36,998 nucleotides of DNA from Rhodospirillaceae bacterium (GTDB taxonomy: Bacteria > Pseudomonadota > Alphaproteobacteria > Rhodospirillales > JABHCV01): assembly GCA_014382375.1 (NCBI GenBank), contig JACNJU010000154.1:1-36998 (forward strand). Reading direction: 5' to 3'. Positions 18,837 to 26,642 of this stretch are shown here, in pieces. The notes under the pieces were generated by a model. The model saw only the letters and a program-made list of their open reading frames with translations, searched no databases and was not told the DNA's origin. Each line of letters opens with the position of its first letter. Position 1 is the stretch's first letter. The translations under genes and the position numbers were made by a program.

Positions 18837-20234
18837 ATGTTACGCGCCCTTTGGTTCATTTTCCTGCTTTGTGTATTGGCCGTAACGGCCATGTGGCTGG
18901 CCGATAACCCTGGCCAGGTCAGCCTTGTCTGGCATGGTTACGTGATCGAAACATCTGCTGCCGTCATGGTTGCTGCTGTTGGCACCATCGGCGTGCTTTC
19001 CGCCTTGGCGTACCGCCTGTGGATTTTTATTCGGGGCGTTCCTGCCGGTATCGCCCGCTTTCGCCGCGATGGCCGTCGTCGTCGCGGTTATCTGGCCTTG
19101 AGCAGGGGCATGGTTGCGGTCGCTGCCGGTGATCCCGGCGAAGCCCGCAGACAGGCCGGGCGTGCCGGTGATTTGCTCGATGAGCCGTCGTTGACAATGT
19201 TGCTTTCGGCCCAGTCGGCCCAGTTAAGCGGTGACGAGAAGGCGGCGCAAAAATTCTTTACCGAAATGCTCAACAGTCCGGATACGGAATTCCTGGGCTT
19301 GCGGGGATTGCTTAATCAGGCGATCAAGCTTGAACACAGTCAGGATGCCCTGAAATGGGCGCGCCGGGCCAGCCGCCTTAAGCCCGAAAGCGCCTGGGCG
19401 GCCCGTACTCTTTTCGACCTTGCCAGCCGTAGTGGTTTGTGGGAGGAGGCAGACGAGGCTCTGGCAATGGCGATCCGCAAGAAACATGTGAGCGCTGGTG
19501 AAGCGCGCAGGCCAAGAGCTGTTCTGGGCCACCTGATGAGCGTCGATGCCGAAGGCGCTGGCGACATCGCCAGGGCCCTTAAATTATCGAAGAAGGCGAG
19601 CCAGGACGCGCCGGGGTTAAGCCCGGTTCAGATCCACTTCGCTGACTTGTTGAAAAATGCCGGTAAGCAGCGCAAGGCGGCCAACGCACTGGAAGCGGCG
19701 TGGGCAACAACCCCTGTTCCTGAACTGGCCGTTGCCTACTGGGCGGTTACCGGTGCCGATGACGCCATGACCCGCATGAAGGCGGCGCAAACACTGGCGG
19801 GGTTTAATCCGAAAGATCCGGCAACCGCCCTGATGCTGGCTCGGGCGGCACTGGATGCCAGCCTGTGGGGGGAAGCGCGCAAGGGTCTTAAGACCATGGA
19901 AATATCTGATCAACCATTGTCCAGCAGCTACTGCCAGTTGATGGCAAATCTTGAAGAAGGCGAACACCAGGACCTGACCCTGGCCCGTGAATGGCTGGTC
20001 CGGGCGGCCAGCGCAAGCCCTGATCCGACCTGGGTCTGTGAAGATTGCGGCAACGCTGCCGATAGCTGGACACCGCTTTGCGGCGGCTGTGGCGGGTTCG
20101 ATAAATTCCAGTGGCGCTTGCCGGTTCGGGTTCCTGGCCTGATTGCTCCCGAACAGACAGAGCAGACGGAGCAGCCGAAATTGATGGCGCCGACGACCCT
20201 ACAAGACGTTGACGGGGAAAGGTCGACGCAGTAA
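18837..20234 (+). CDS. hemY: HemY-like TPR membrane protein with C-terminal zinc ribbon
   Basis: A 465-residue protein with two N-terminal transmembrane segments (about 3-23 and 40-66, ending in LSALAYRLWIFI), then YLALSRGMVAVAAGDPGEARR and TPR-like helices, as in HemY of the hem operon. HemY's exact role in heme synthesis is not established. At the C-terminus Cys401-x2-Cys404 and Cys415-x2-Cys418 (WVCEDCG and PLCGGCGG) form a rubredoxin-like zinc ribbon followed by FDKFQW. That tail recalls LapB/YciM and is absent from E. coli HemY as I know it. It lies 18 bases after the mitofilin gene, and a tRNA gene begins 19 bases after the stop. Confidence 0.85.
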   Translation: MLRALWFIFLLCVLAVTAMWLADNPGQVSLVWHGYVIETSAAVMVAAVGTIGVLSALAYRLWIFIRGVPAGIARFRRDGRRRRGYLALSRGMVAVAAGDPGEARRQAGRAGDLLDEPSLTMLLSAQSAQLSGDEKAAQKFFTEMLNSPDTEFLGLRGLLNQAIKLEHSQDALKWARRASRLKPESAWAARTLFDLASRSGLWEEADEALAMAIRKKHVSAGEARRPRAVLGHLMSVDAEGAGDIARALKLSKKASQDAPGLSPVQIHFADLLKNAGKQRKAANALEAAWATTPVPELAVAYWAVTGADDAMTRMKAAQTLAGFNPKDPATALMLARAALDASLWGEARKGLKTMEISDQPLSSSYCQLMANLEEGEHQDLTLAREWLVRAASASPDPTWVCEDCGNAADSWTPLCGGCGGFDKFQWRLPVRVPGLIAPEQTEQTEQPKLMAPTTLQDVDGERSTQ

Positions 20235-20253
20235 GTAGAGCCATGGAAAATGC

Positions 20254-20329
20254 GCCGCGTTAGCTCAGTTGGTAGAGCATCGCATTCGTAATGCGGGGGT
20301 CGGGTGTTCAAGTCACCCACGCGGCACCA
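20254..20329 (+). tRNA. tRNA-Thr (anticodon CGT)
   Basis: A 76-base cloverleaf. The acceptor arms GCCGCGT (20254-20260) and ACGCGGC pair, the D arm is GCTC-agttggta-GAGC, the anticodon stem is TCGCA/TGCGG with loop TTCGTAA giving anticodon CGT (20287-20289), and the T arm is GGGTG-ttcaagt-CACCC. The discriminator A and CCA are encoded in the DNA. It reads threonine codon ACG. No terminator is evident before the convergent glxA-like gene. Confidence 0.95.
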
Positions 20330-20364
20330 TTTCCCTTTCAAAAAAACCTGGATAATAAAACTGT

Positions 20365-21393
20365 TCACGTCACTACGGTCATTACAGGCTGGAACATTTT
20401 TCGGTAGCGGGACGGGTTGAGCCCGGTTCTTCTTTTAAACAGGCGGCGGAAAAAGCCGATGTTCTCGTAACCCACCGCCGGGGCGATTTCATCAAACGGG
20501 GTGTCGCCGGTTTCCAGTAGACGCTTGGCTTCCTCGATCCGCAGGTTTTGAACATGGTCCATTAAGGTCGCGCCGGTGGCCGCCTTAAAGCGCCGCTTGA
20601 TGGTGCGTTCGGGGATCCCGGCATGGTCAACCACACGGGCGACGGGCTCGCTTTCACGGAAGTGAACCTTAAGCCATGTTTCACATTCACGAACTGCGGA
20701 ATCCGCGTGTGCTGTCTGGTTGACAAGACTGGCGAAGGGCAACTGGCCTTCATCATGCCATTTCAGAAGATAAACCTTGGCAATGCGTAAGGCCTCACCA
20801 GGGTTGCAATGGCGCGAGATAATATGGATCGCAAGGTCATGCCATGAACTGGTGCCGCCAGCGGTAACAATGCGGCCCAGGGGATCGGCAAAACACAGGT
20901 TAGGCTCCGGTTGAAAGCGCACTTTCGGATAACTTTTGTGAAACAGATGCTGATAACCCCAGTGGGATGTTGCATCCCGTCCGTCAAGCAAGCCGGTTTC
21001 GGCCAGCATAATAGCCCCGGAACAGGCCGAATAAATCGATGCCCCGGAATTATAGCAATGGCGAATCCAGTCCATCAGTTCAGGGTAGCGCCCTTTAAGG
21101 TTTTCATCAGGGGCCAGCCACAATTCAGGCAATATGATGATCGGTGCCATCGGTTGATCGCTGATGCAGTGTTCAGGATTGACCGGAATATTATTGCCGC
21201 AAACAAAACCCGCACCCATGGGAGAGACAATTTTGGGCTTGATCAGGGCGACTTCCGGTTCTGTACCGACAAGCTGTTGCCAAAGATTACCGGCAGAGGC
21301 CAGCACATCAATCATCCCGTATAGGGCCGAACCGGCGGTTTCGGGTACCGCGACGATCAGGGCGTCTTGGCTGGATTTGCGATCATTTTCCAT
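20365..21393 (-). CDS. GlxA-type transcriptional regulator (DJ-1/PfpI + AraC HTH)
   Basis: A 342-residue regulator. Residues about 10-190 form a DJ-1/PfpI-like domain (VAVPETAGSALYGMIDVL, then IYSACSGAIMLAETGLLDG with the nucleophile-elbow cysteine, and TSHW), and residues about 235-340 form an AraC-type double helix-turn-helix (RVVDHAGIPERTIKRRFKAATG and EIAPAVGYENIGFFRRLFKR). Members such as GlxA, CdhR and GbdR sense small metabolites. It is divergent from the osmC-like gene across 132 bases and is the obvious candidate regulator of the osmC-hydrolase-reductase set. The ligand cannot be told from sequence. The gene ends 36 bases from the convergent tRNA. Confidence 0.9.
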   Translation of the reverse strand: MENDRKSSQDALIVAVPETAGSALYGMIDVLASAGNLWQQLVGTEPEVALIKPKIVSPMGAGFVCGNNIPVNPEHCISDQPMAPIIILPELWLAPDENLKGRYPELMDWIRHCYNSGASIYSACSGAIMLAETGLLDGRDATSHWGYQHLFHKSYPKVRFQPEPNLCFADPLGRIVTAGGTSSWHDLAIHIISRHCNPGEALRIAKVYLLKWHDEGQLPFASLVNQTAHADSAVRECETWLKVHFRESEPVARVVDHAGIPERTIKRRFKAATGATLMDHVQNLRIEEAKRLLETGDTPFDEIAPAVGYENIGFFRRLFKRRTGLNPSRYRKMFQPVMTVVT

Positions 21394-21525
21394 TGATTAA
21401 ACCTTTTTGTGGCACGAACGCATCTTTATTGGCAAAAATCGTACTCAAATGCAAGCATTCCCTGCCCTATCTTCCTCTCATCGCCTCCCATCAGGGCGGC
21501 ACAAACAGTTGCAAAGGAAGATGTT

Positions 21526-22098
21526 ATGAACAGCCAAAACACAGCTCACGATATGCCTACCGTTACCAACGGCGTTAATGTCAGTGCTTTATTTGAAACC
21601 ATTGACGCGGTTAAACAGACACCGGAAATCGCTGATTTTCAGTTTCGCGCCTCTAACACCTGGATGGGTGGCGATCACAACCGCTCGACAATCAGCGGCT
21701 TCCGTGGTGCCTGCGACGAGCAGCCCCACGCCAAGGGTCCGTTCGTTGTCGACAACGCCGAACCGCCGCTTCTTCTGGGTGAGGGCAAGGCTGCCAACCC
21801 GGTTGAATATGTCCTGCACGCCCTGGCCGGTTGTCTGACGACAACCATGGTCTACCATGCGGCGGCCCGCGGAATCGTTATTGAAGATGTGCGCTCTGAA
21901 CTGGAAGGCGATCTTGATCTCAAGGGTTTTCTTGGAATGGACAGCACCGTCCGAAAAGGCTTTTCGGTTGTCCGCGTGCGGATGCAGGTCAAGTCCGAAG
22001 GCGACGTCGAAACATTGACGTCACTGGCGAAATTCTCGCCGGTCTATGAGATGGTTTCGCGTTCCCTTCCGGTGGAAATTTCCATCGAAAAAATCTAA
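21526..22098 (+). CDS. OsmC family protein lacking the second cysteine
   Basis: A 190-residue OsmC/Ohr-fold protein. NPVEYVLHALAGCLTTTMVYHAA holds the conserved cysteine (Cys103) at the start of the central helix. In classical OsmC/Ohr peroxidases a second cysteine lies in the later helix, but here that position reads KFSPVYEMVSRSLPV with serine. The only other cysteine is Cys63 in RGACDEQP. So thiol peroxidase activity by the usual two-cysteine mechanism is doubtful. The ATG at 21526 has AAAGGAAG upstream; earlier in-frame codons are rejected because they give a non-family leader. It is first of a three-gene set with a hydrolase and a reductase; OsmC domains fused to alpha/beta hydrolases are known elsewhere. 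Confidence 0.88.
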   Translation: MNSQNTAHDMPTVTNGVNVSALFETIDAVKQTPEIADFQFRASNTWMGGDHNRSTISGFRGACDEQPHAKGPFVVDNAEPPLLLGEGKAANPVEYVLHALAGCLTTTMVYHAAARGIVIEDVRSELEGDLDLKGFLGMDSTVRKGFSVVRVRMQVKSEGDVETLTSLAKFSPVYEMVSRSLPVEISIEKI

Positions 22099-22173
22099 CA
22101 CCTGCTGGTCCGGGCGCAAGGATACAAGCCCCCGGACCAGCGACATGTTTCGTAAAATTCAGGAGAACTGGTC

Positions 22174-23016
22174 ATGGATACGAGCAGACAAAACGGCGTC
22201 AACGTTTCGATAAAACAAGCAGGCAGTGGCCAGCCGGTAGTTCTGTTGCACAGTTCGGCCAGTTCGAACAAGCAGTGGTATCTTGCTTTTAAAACCTGGA
22301 CCGACAGGTATCATCTTGTCGCGCCTGATTTATACGGCGCTGGCGGCACCGATAACTGGACCGGCCCCGGGGGCCTGACACTGGCGGGTAACGTGGCGCT
22401 GGTCACGGCTGTGGCCCGCAAACTGGGCAAACCGGTCCATCTGGTCGGTCATTCCTACGGCGGCGCGGTTGCCCTGCAGATGGCGTTGCTGTACCCGGAG
22501 CTGGTTTTGAGTCTGTGCGTGATTGAGCCTGTTGCGTTCAATATTTTACGCGACGGCACGGACACAGAACGCGGCCTGTTCGATCAGGTCTCCCGCCTTG
22601 CCCGCGACATCACCCAGGACGTCTCGCAGGGATTTCCTGAAAAGGCGATGAAACGTTTCGTCGATTACTGGAACGGCGATGGAACCTGGGCGGGGTTGGA
22701 TCAGGATCAACGTTTAAAACTAGCCCGCAATGCAGCCATGTTGCCGGTTGATTTCAGCGCCACACTGGGCGAAGCGACGTCGATTACGGCCTACGCTGGT
22801 ATTACAGTTCCGACGCTGGTTCTGTGCGGAACCAACTCGCCAAAACCGGCCCGCCAGATCACCCGTATGCTGGCAGAGACAATACCTGATGCCCGCCACC
22901 GAACAATTGCGAACGCCGGTCATATGTTGCCCCTGACCCATCCGGCGAAGGTTTATGCCGCCATTGGCGAACACCTGGTTATGTGTCAGCCGCCGTCCCG
23001 GAAACGGGCGGCCTGA
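22174..23016 (+). CDS. Alpha/beta hydrolase
   Basis: A 280-residue alpha/beta-hydrolase-fold protein. The oxyanion region is VVLLHSSASSNKQW, the nucleophile elbow is LVGHSYGGAVA with Ser94, and the catalytic histidine is His250 in NAGHMLPLTHP. At the place where the acid residue usually follows strand 6 (VPTLVLCGTN), the expected Asp is not obvious, so the acid may come from elsewhere. The substrate is unknown. The ATG at 22174 follows AGGAGAACTGGTC. It is 75 bases after the OsmC gene and 81 before the aldo/keto reductase. OsmC and this protein both carry NGVNVS near the N-terminus, perhaps by chance. Confidence 0.85.
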   Translation: MDTSRQNGVNVSIKQAGSGQPVVLLHSSASSNKQWYLAFKTWTDRYHLVAPDLYGAGGTDNWTGPGGLTLAGNVALVTAVARKLGKPVHLVGHSYGGAVALQMALLYPELVLSLCVIEPVAFNILRDGTDTERGLFDQVSRLARDITQDVSQGFPEKAMKRFVDYWNGDGTWAGLDQDQRLKLARNAAMLPVDFSATLGEATSITAYAGITVPTLVLCGTNSPKPARQITRMLAETIPDARHRTIANAGHMLPLTHPAKVYAAIGEHLVMCQPPSRKRAA

Positions 23017-23097
23017 GACTCAGGCCCTTGTTTTTTCAGTCTCCAGAAGATAGATACCCTGTTGACCTTGATGGGGCGGATTTTTTAAGGAGCTGAT

Positions 23098-24096
23098 ATG
23101 GAGAAGCGAAAACTTGGCAGCGTGGGAACGGTTGTTTCGGCCCTTGGCATCGGCGCGATGTCGTTTGCTGATTTTTACGGCCCCACAGACACGGAAAAAT
23201 CCCACGCCATTCTCAACACCGCCCTGGATCTGGGCATCGATCATATCGATACCTCCAACGTCTATGGTCAGGGTATTTCAGAAGAGCGCATCGGGTCATT
23301 TCTTGGCCAGCAGGGGCCGAGTCGTCACGAGCTGTTCAAAATCGCCACCAAGGCCGGTATCTGTCGTGGTGGTGAGGGCAAAGATTATGACAACAGCCCG
23401 GAGCACCTTGAGGCGGAGCTCGACAAATCCTTGAAACGCATGGGCGTCGATCATGTTGAGTTATTTTACGTCCACCGCAGGGAGCAGGAGCGGCCCATTG
23501 AAGAGGTCGCGGGAACCCTGGCCGGTTTTATCGCCGCCGGTAAAATCAAACAATTCGGATTTTCCGAAATCGCCCCGACATCCCTCGCCCTCGCCGCCAC
23601 CGTTCACCCGGTAGGTGCCGTGCAATCTGAATACTCACTCTCGACACGCTATCCGGAATTGGGACTTTTGCAAAAAACCGCCGAACTGGGAACGACGCTT
23701 GTTGCCTTCAGCCCGGTGGGCAGAAGTTTGCTGACTGACAGTCCGCATTCGGCTGAAAAAGCGCAGACCTTCCCGTTTCTGAAAAACAATCCGCGCTTTA
23801 TTGAACCCAATTTGAGCCGCAATGTGGAAGCCACCAAGGGTTTTCGCGCCCTGGCCCGGGATATGGGACATAAGGCATCATCCCTTGCCATCGCCTGGGT
23901 CCTGCATCAGGGCGAGCACATTCTGCCCATTCCCGGCACCCGTTCCACCGATCACCTGAGGGAGCTTGCCAAAGGCGCTGACTTATCGCTCAGTGCTGCG
24001 GACCTAAGGGCGATCAATGATCAGTTGCCCGTCGGCTGGGCCCATGGTGACAGGTACTCTGTACCGCAATGGGCGGGGCCTGAAAAATACTGCTAA
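23098..24096 (+). CDS. Aldo/keto reductase
   Basis: A 332-residue NADPH-dependent aldo/keto reductase. The catalytic tetrad is visible: Asp51 and Tyr56 (HIDTSNVYGQG), Lys85 (IATKAG) and His126 (FYVHRRE). The cofactor-binding end is present too: FGFSEIAPTSL, VQSEYSLSTR, VAFSPVGRSLLT and PIPGTRSTDHL. It resembles the YakC/AKR13-like group that reduces aldehydes and ketones. The ATG at 23098 has AAGGAG 6 bases upstream. It ends the three-gene set with OsmC and hydrolase; a role in clearing reactive carbonyls fits the set, but is inferred. Confidence 0.92.
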   Translation: MEKRKLGSVGTVVSALGIGAMSFADFYGPTDTEKSHAILNTALDLGIDHIDTSNVYGQGISEERIGSFLGQQGPSRHELFKIATKAGICRGGEGKDYDNSPEHLEAELDKSLKRMGVDHVELFYVHRREQERPIEEVAGTLAGFIAAGKIKQFGFSEIAPTSLALAATVHPVGAVQSEYSLSTRYPELGLLQKTAELGTTLVAFSPVGRSLLTDSPHSAEKAQTFPFLKNNPRFIEPNLSRNVEATKGFRALARDMGHKASSLAIAWVLHQGEHILPIPGTRSTDHLRELAKGADLSLSAADLRAINDQLPVGWAHGDRYSVPQWAGPEKYC

Positions 24097-24182
24097 ACGG
24101 TTCATATGAATTGATGCCGGCGTTAGTAATGTCTTCATCCGATCACGATATAAATAGATGTATTGTGTTGGAGGGCTGACCG

Positions 24183-24533
24183 ATGACGGCTGAGGAATTG
24201 CGCGCGCAGGAAGAAGACGCCTACTGCCTGATGGAGGCGGCGGTGATGCTTGACCAGGCCCGTCCCGGGCAGGACGGTAGTGAGGTGAGCGTGCTTGAGG
24301 CGGCATTGAGCAATAATATGGACCTTTGGGTCGCCATCCGAGCGACAATTACCCAACCCGCCAACAGTTTACCCGATGATGTGAAGAAAAACCTGGTTCG
24401 GCTTTCCAAGTATGTCGTCTCTACCACCCGCAAGCAGGGTAGCGCCATCACAGAGCACGCCCTGACAACGCTGATCAATATAAATTTGCAAATTTCCGAA
24501 GGCCTGCTGGAAGGTGCCGAGAAAAGTGACTAG
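24183..24533 (+). CDS. flaF: FlaF-like flagellar biosynthesis regulator
   Basis: A 116-residue protein matching FlaF in pattern: an early helix, then VLEAALSNNMDLWVAIRATI, LPDDVKKNLVRLSKYVVSTT and the ending LTTLININLQISEGLL, close to the LIDINRxxxEGL signature of the family. In Caulobacter and relatives FlaF and FlbT act after transcription on flagellin production and secretion. GGAGGG lies 8 bases before the ATG at 24183. No flagellin or flbT gene is in the window. The next small gene starts about 30 bases after the stop and may be translationally coupled. Confidence 0.8.
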   Translation: MTAEELRAQEEDAYCLMEAAVMLDQARPGQDGSEVSVLEAALSNNMDLWVAIRATITQPANSLPDDVKKNLVRLSKYVVSTTRKQGSAITEHALTTLININLQISEGLLEGAEKSD

Positions 24534-24541
24534 TATTAGAA

Positions 24542-24558
24542 CTCCTTAAATAAAGGAG
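24542..24558 (+). promoter_or_regulatory. Hairpin sequestering a Shine-Dalgarno
   Basis: CTCCTT (24542-24547) is a perfect complement of AAGGAG (24553-24558) across a 5-base loop. AGGAG is the ribosome-binding site for the TTG start at 24562 or 24565, so the hairpin would hide it. A ribosome ending on the flaF stop (24531-24533) would cover the first arm and open the site, so coupled translation is likely. Confidence 0.6.
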
Positions 24559-24564
24559 CACTTG

Positions 24565-24906
24565 TTGGTCGAAAAAATTCCCGAAGACAAACACCTTAAA
24601 CGAAAAGGCAGCGACCGGCGTGCGCATGCCGACCGGCGTTCTGCCATTGCGCCCTGGACAGGTGATGAGCGTCGCAGTGGCAACAGACGCCAGGCCGCTG
24701 ATCGCCGCGGTCTGCCTTTCGGGGTTTATTATAAAACCAGCGAGCCGCTGGCTGTTTTGTATGACTGGTTACGTGATCACTGTTATGGCAAATGGTCCGT
24801 CGGTATTGAGGCGGTCGGAAGTGATCCGTTCAAGAAGGCGGTGAAAGTGCTTTTCGAGCTGGAAAGTGACAAGGATACCTTCATGACAAGTGTGGTACGC
24901 GGCTAG
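24565..24906 (+). CDS. Arg-rich small protein downstream of flaF
   Basis: I do not recognise this protein of about 113 residues. The N-terminal 45 residues are a run of Arg pairs at regular intervals (KGSDRRAHADRRSAIAPW, then DERRSGNRRQAADRRGL), probably disordered and perhaps RNA- or membrane-binding. The C-terminal 60 residues look folded and hydrophobic (FGVYYKTSEPLAVLYDWLRD, then KAVKVLFELESDKDTFM). The frame opens with two TTG codons (24562, 24565). The second is better spaced from AAGGAG, and no ATG is available. Position after flaF suggests a flagellar or post-transcriptional role, but this is inference only. It ends 22 bases from convergent msrA. Confidence 0.65.
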   Translation: MVEKIPEDKHLKRKGSDRRAHADRRSAIAPWTGDERRSGNRRQAADRRGLPFGVYYKTSEPLAVLYDWLRDHCYGKWSVGIEAVGSDPFKKAVKVLFELESDKDTFMTSVVRG

Positions 24907-24928
24907 AGCATTTCCGGGCTAGTATGAA

Positions 24929-25402
24929 TCAGGGGATATGGCAGCTCGCCATGCCGCGTTTCTCCAAATATTGCTGATGATAATCCTCGGCCGCGTAAAA
25001 GGTTGAGGCAGCCGTGACTTCCGTGACGATGGGGTTGGGATAGGTGGCTGCTTGTGTATGGGCGGCTATAGAGGCTTCTGCCTTGGCTTTTTGTTCCGGT
25101 CCATGAAAAAAGATCGCCGAGCGGTATTGACTGCCGATATCCGGGCCTTGACGGTTCAGGGTCGTCGGATCATGACAGGCCCAGAACAGGTCAAGCAGGT
25201 TCTGGTAATCGACAACAGCCGGATCGAATGTCACTTCAACGACTTCTGCGTGGCCGGTCTGGCCGCTGCAGACGTCCCGGTAAGTCGGGTCTTTCAAGGT
25301 GCCGCCCAGATAACCGACGGCTGTGGATTTAACGCCTTCAAGGCTTCGAAACGCCACTTCGACTCCCCAGAAGCAGCCTGCGCCAAATGTCGCTTTTTCC
25401 AT
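24929..25402 (-). CDS. msrA: Peptide methionine-S-sulfoxide reductase
   Basis: MsrA reduces the S-epimer of methionine sulfoxide in damaged proteins. The catalytic motif GAGCFWG has Cys10, and [27 protein letters not shown] and [12 protein letters not shown] follow as in the family. Near the end Cys154 in SCHIP may resolve the sulfenic acid. The length of 157 residues is typical of the short form. The ATG at 25402 follows GGAGAG; a TTG one codon earlier is less likely. It stands alone on the minus strand. Downstream reductant would be thioredoxin. Confidence 0.95.
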   Translation of the reverse strand: MEKATFGAGCFWGVEVAFRSLEGVKSTAVGYLGGTLKDPTYRDVCSGQTGHAEVVEVTFDPAVVDYQNLLDLFWACHDPTTLNRQGPDIGSQYRSAIFFHGPEQKAKAEASIAAHTQAATYPNPIVTEVTAASTFYAAEDYHQQYLEKRGMASCHIP

Positions 25403-26642
25403 CAATCTCTCCGATCCTTAAAATTCTGAACCTAATATGTAATCATTGTTTTGATAACGTCCACAGGTAGTTTCAAAATTAAGGAGAACCGTTGGGTTTC
25501 CGAATCGCTGGGCAGCACCGGAACCGCAATAATGTGTTGTGGCGATGCGGTGATGGCGCTTCGCGGGTTTGAAACCATTGTCGGACCTTCCCCCTCGACA
25601 GGCTGGCTTGCCGGTGCCATTGCCCCATTGGCTGAACGAAACAAGCGCCATTTGGCGGGCTTCACCGGGGTTTAAAAAGAAAGGCTTGTCGGCGGGCGTT
25701 TTAAGAGCGGGGAGTTAGGCGTGTCAGATCACAAAATAAAGTGAAAAAGATCATTTCGATACCGTACTACATTGATAAATAGTAAGAAATTACATTTTTG
25801 TCGATCTGTTTAAGAATGGCTTTTGTATCCGAACAAGCCCGTGGGGGTGGTCAGTTCCGTGGCCATACGAGCCCACCTTGGGGGGCATTTTAAGGATCTG
25901 CGGCGGTTCAGGTTTTATGGCCATAGATGATTGATTTCGGCCATGGAAAAATACCGCAACTGTCAAAAAATAAATTCACTTCACTTAAACAATAATTTTA
26001 TGGCGCTTGTGATCAGAAAATATTTTTGCTTCGGGAAATCCTTTCTGGCCCTTCCGGAGAGAGACAGTCGAAAGGAGACATTTTCTCTTAAAGGCGTGTT
26101 GCGGACTTTCCCATTGGCCTAGTCTGAAAACTTCGTATCACTTTCTCAATAAACGGCGGCGGGCCGTCGTGACCAGGTTCTGGCGGACCGCGAATGGTCG
26201 GAACGGGGTTAGTTTTAGCCTGAAAAATACCAGCAAGGGTCTTGTTGCTCGCAAAATTTGTTATTTCCCTTGCTTTTTGCCACTCAAAAAATGTTTATTT
26301 ACAATGCATTACAGAAGACTGATCGATTTATAAAGATTGCTTTAACACTTTCCCCAGGGAAAGGGAAAACAACAACATATGCAGTTACGACGAGCCGGAA
26401 GCAGGACAGTCAGACGGGGTGTGGGTCTCCTGGTGGTGCTAAATGGCCACCCGCTGTCTTGTTTTGAGGCCACCATGGGGTCTCTTTGGCAGTAAAATGG
26501 GAAAACCCTGAATTTTCCCTAATCTTGCCGGAATGACCAGCCTTGGGAGCCACCACAAAGCCGCTTTATCAACGAATCGTTAACCATAATCTGTTCATAT
26601 TGCGGGGCTGATTACCGGGCCTGTCCCGCCAACAGGATTGAT
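25403..26642. other. About 1.24 kb without a convincing gene
   Basis: Short open frames exist on both strands but none has a good start, ribosome-binding site and protein-like composition together. Bases 25480-25680 are GC-rich and look like possible gene debris; 25720-26400 is clearly more AT-rich than the neighbours. TATGGCCATA (25917-25926) is a perfect palindrome, and GGGAAAA (26499-26505) pairs with TTTTCCC (26513-26519). It probably holds the msrA and J-protein promoters and perhaps an RNA gene or a decayed gene. Confidence 0.5.

Noticed and set aside
19928-20368. 146-codon minus-strand frame across the tRNA and the end of hemY
   Set aside because: Its motif around NTRPPHYECDALPTEL is the translation of the tRNA complement, a common false protein; the plus-strand tRNA and hemY are clear.
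25451-25675. 74-codon plus-strand frame after msrA
   Set aside because: Starts at TTG without a usable ribosome-binding site in frame, and no recognisable protein; may be gene debris at most.
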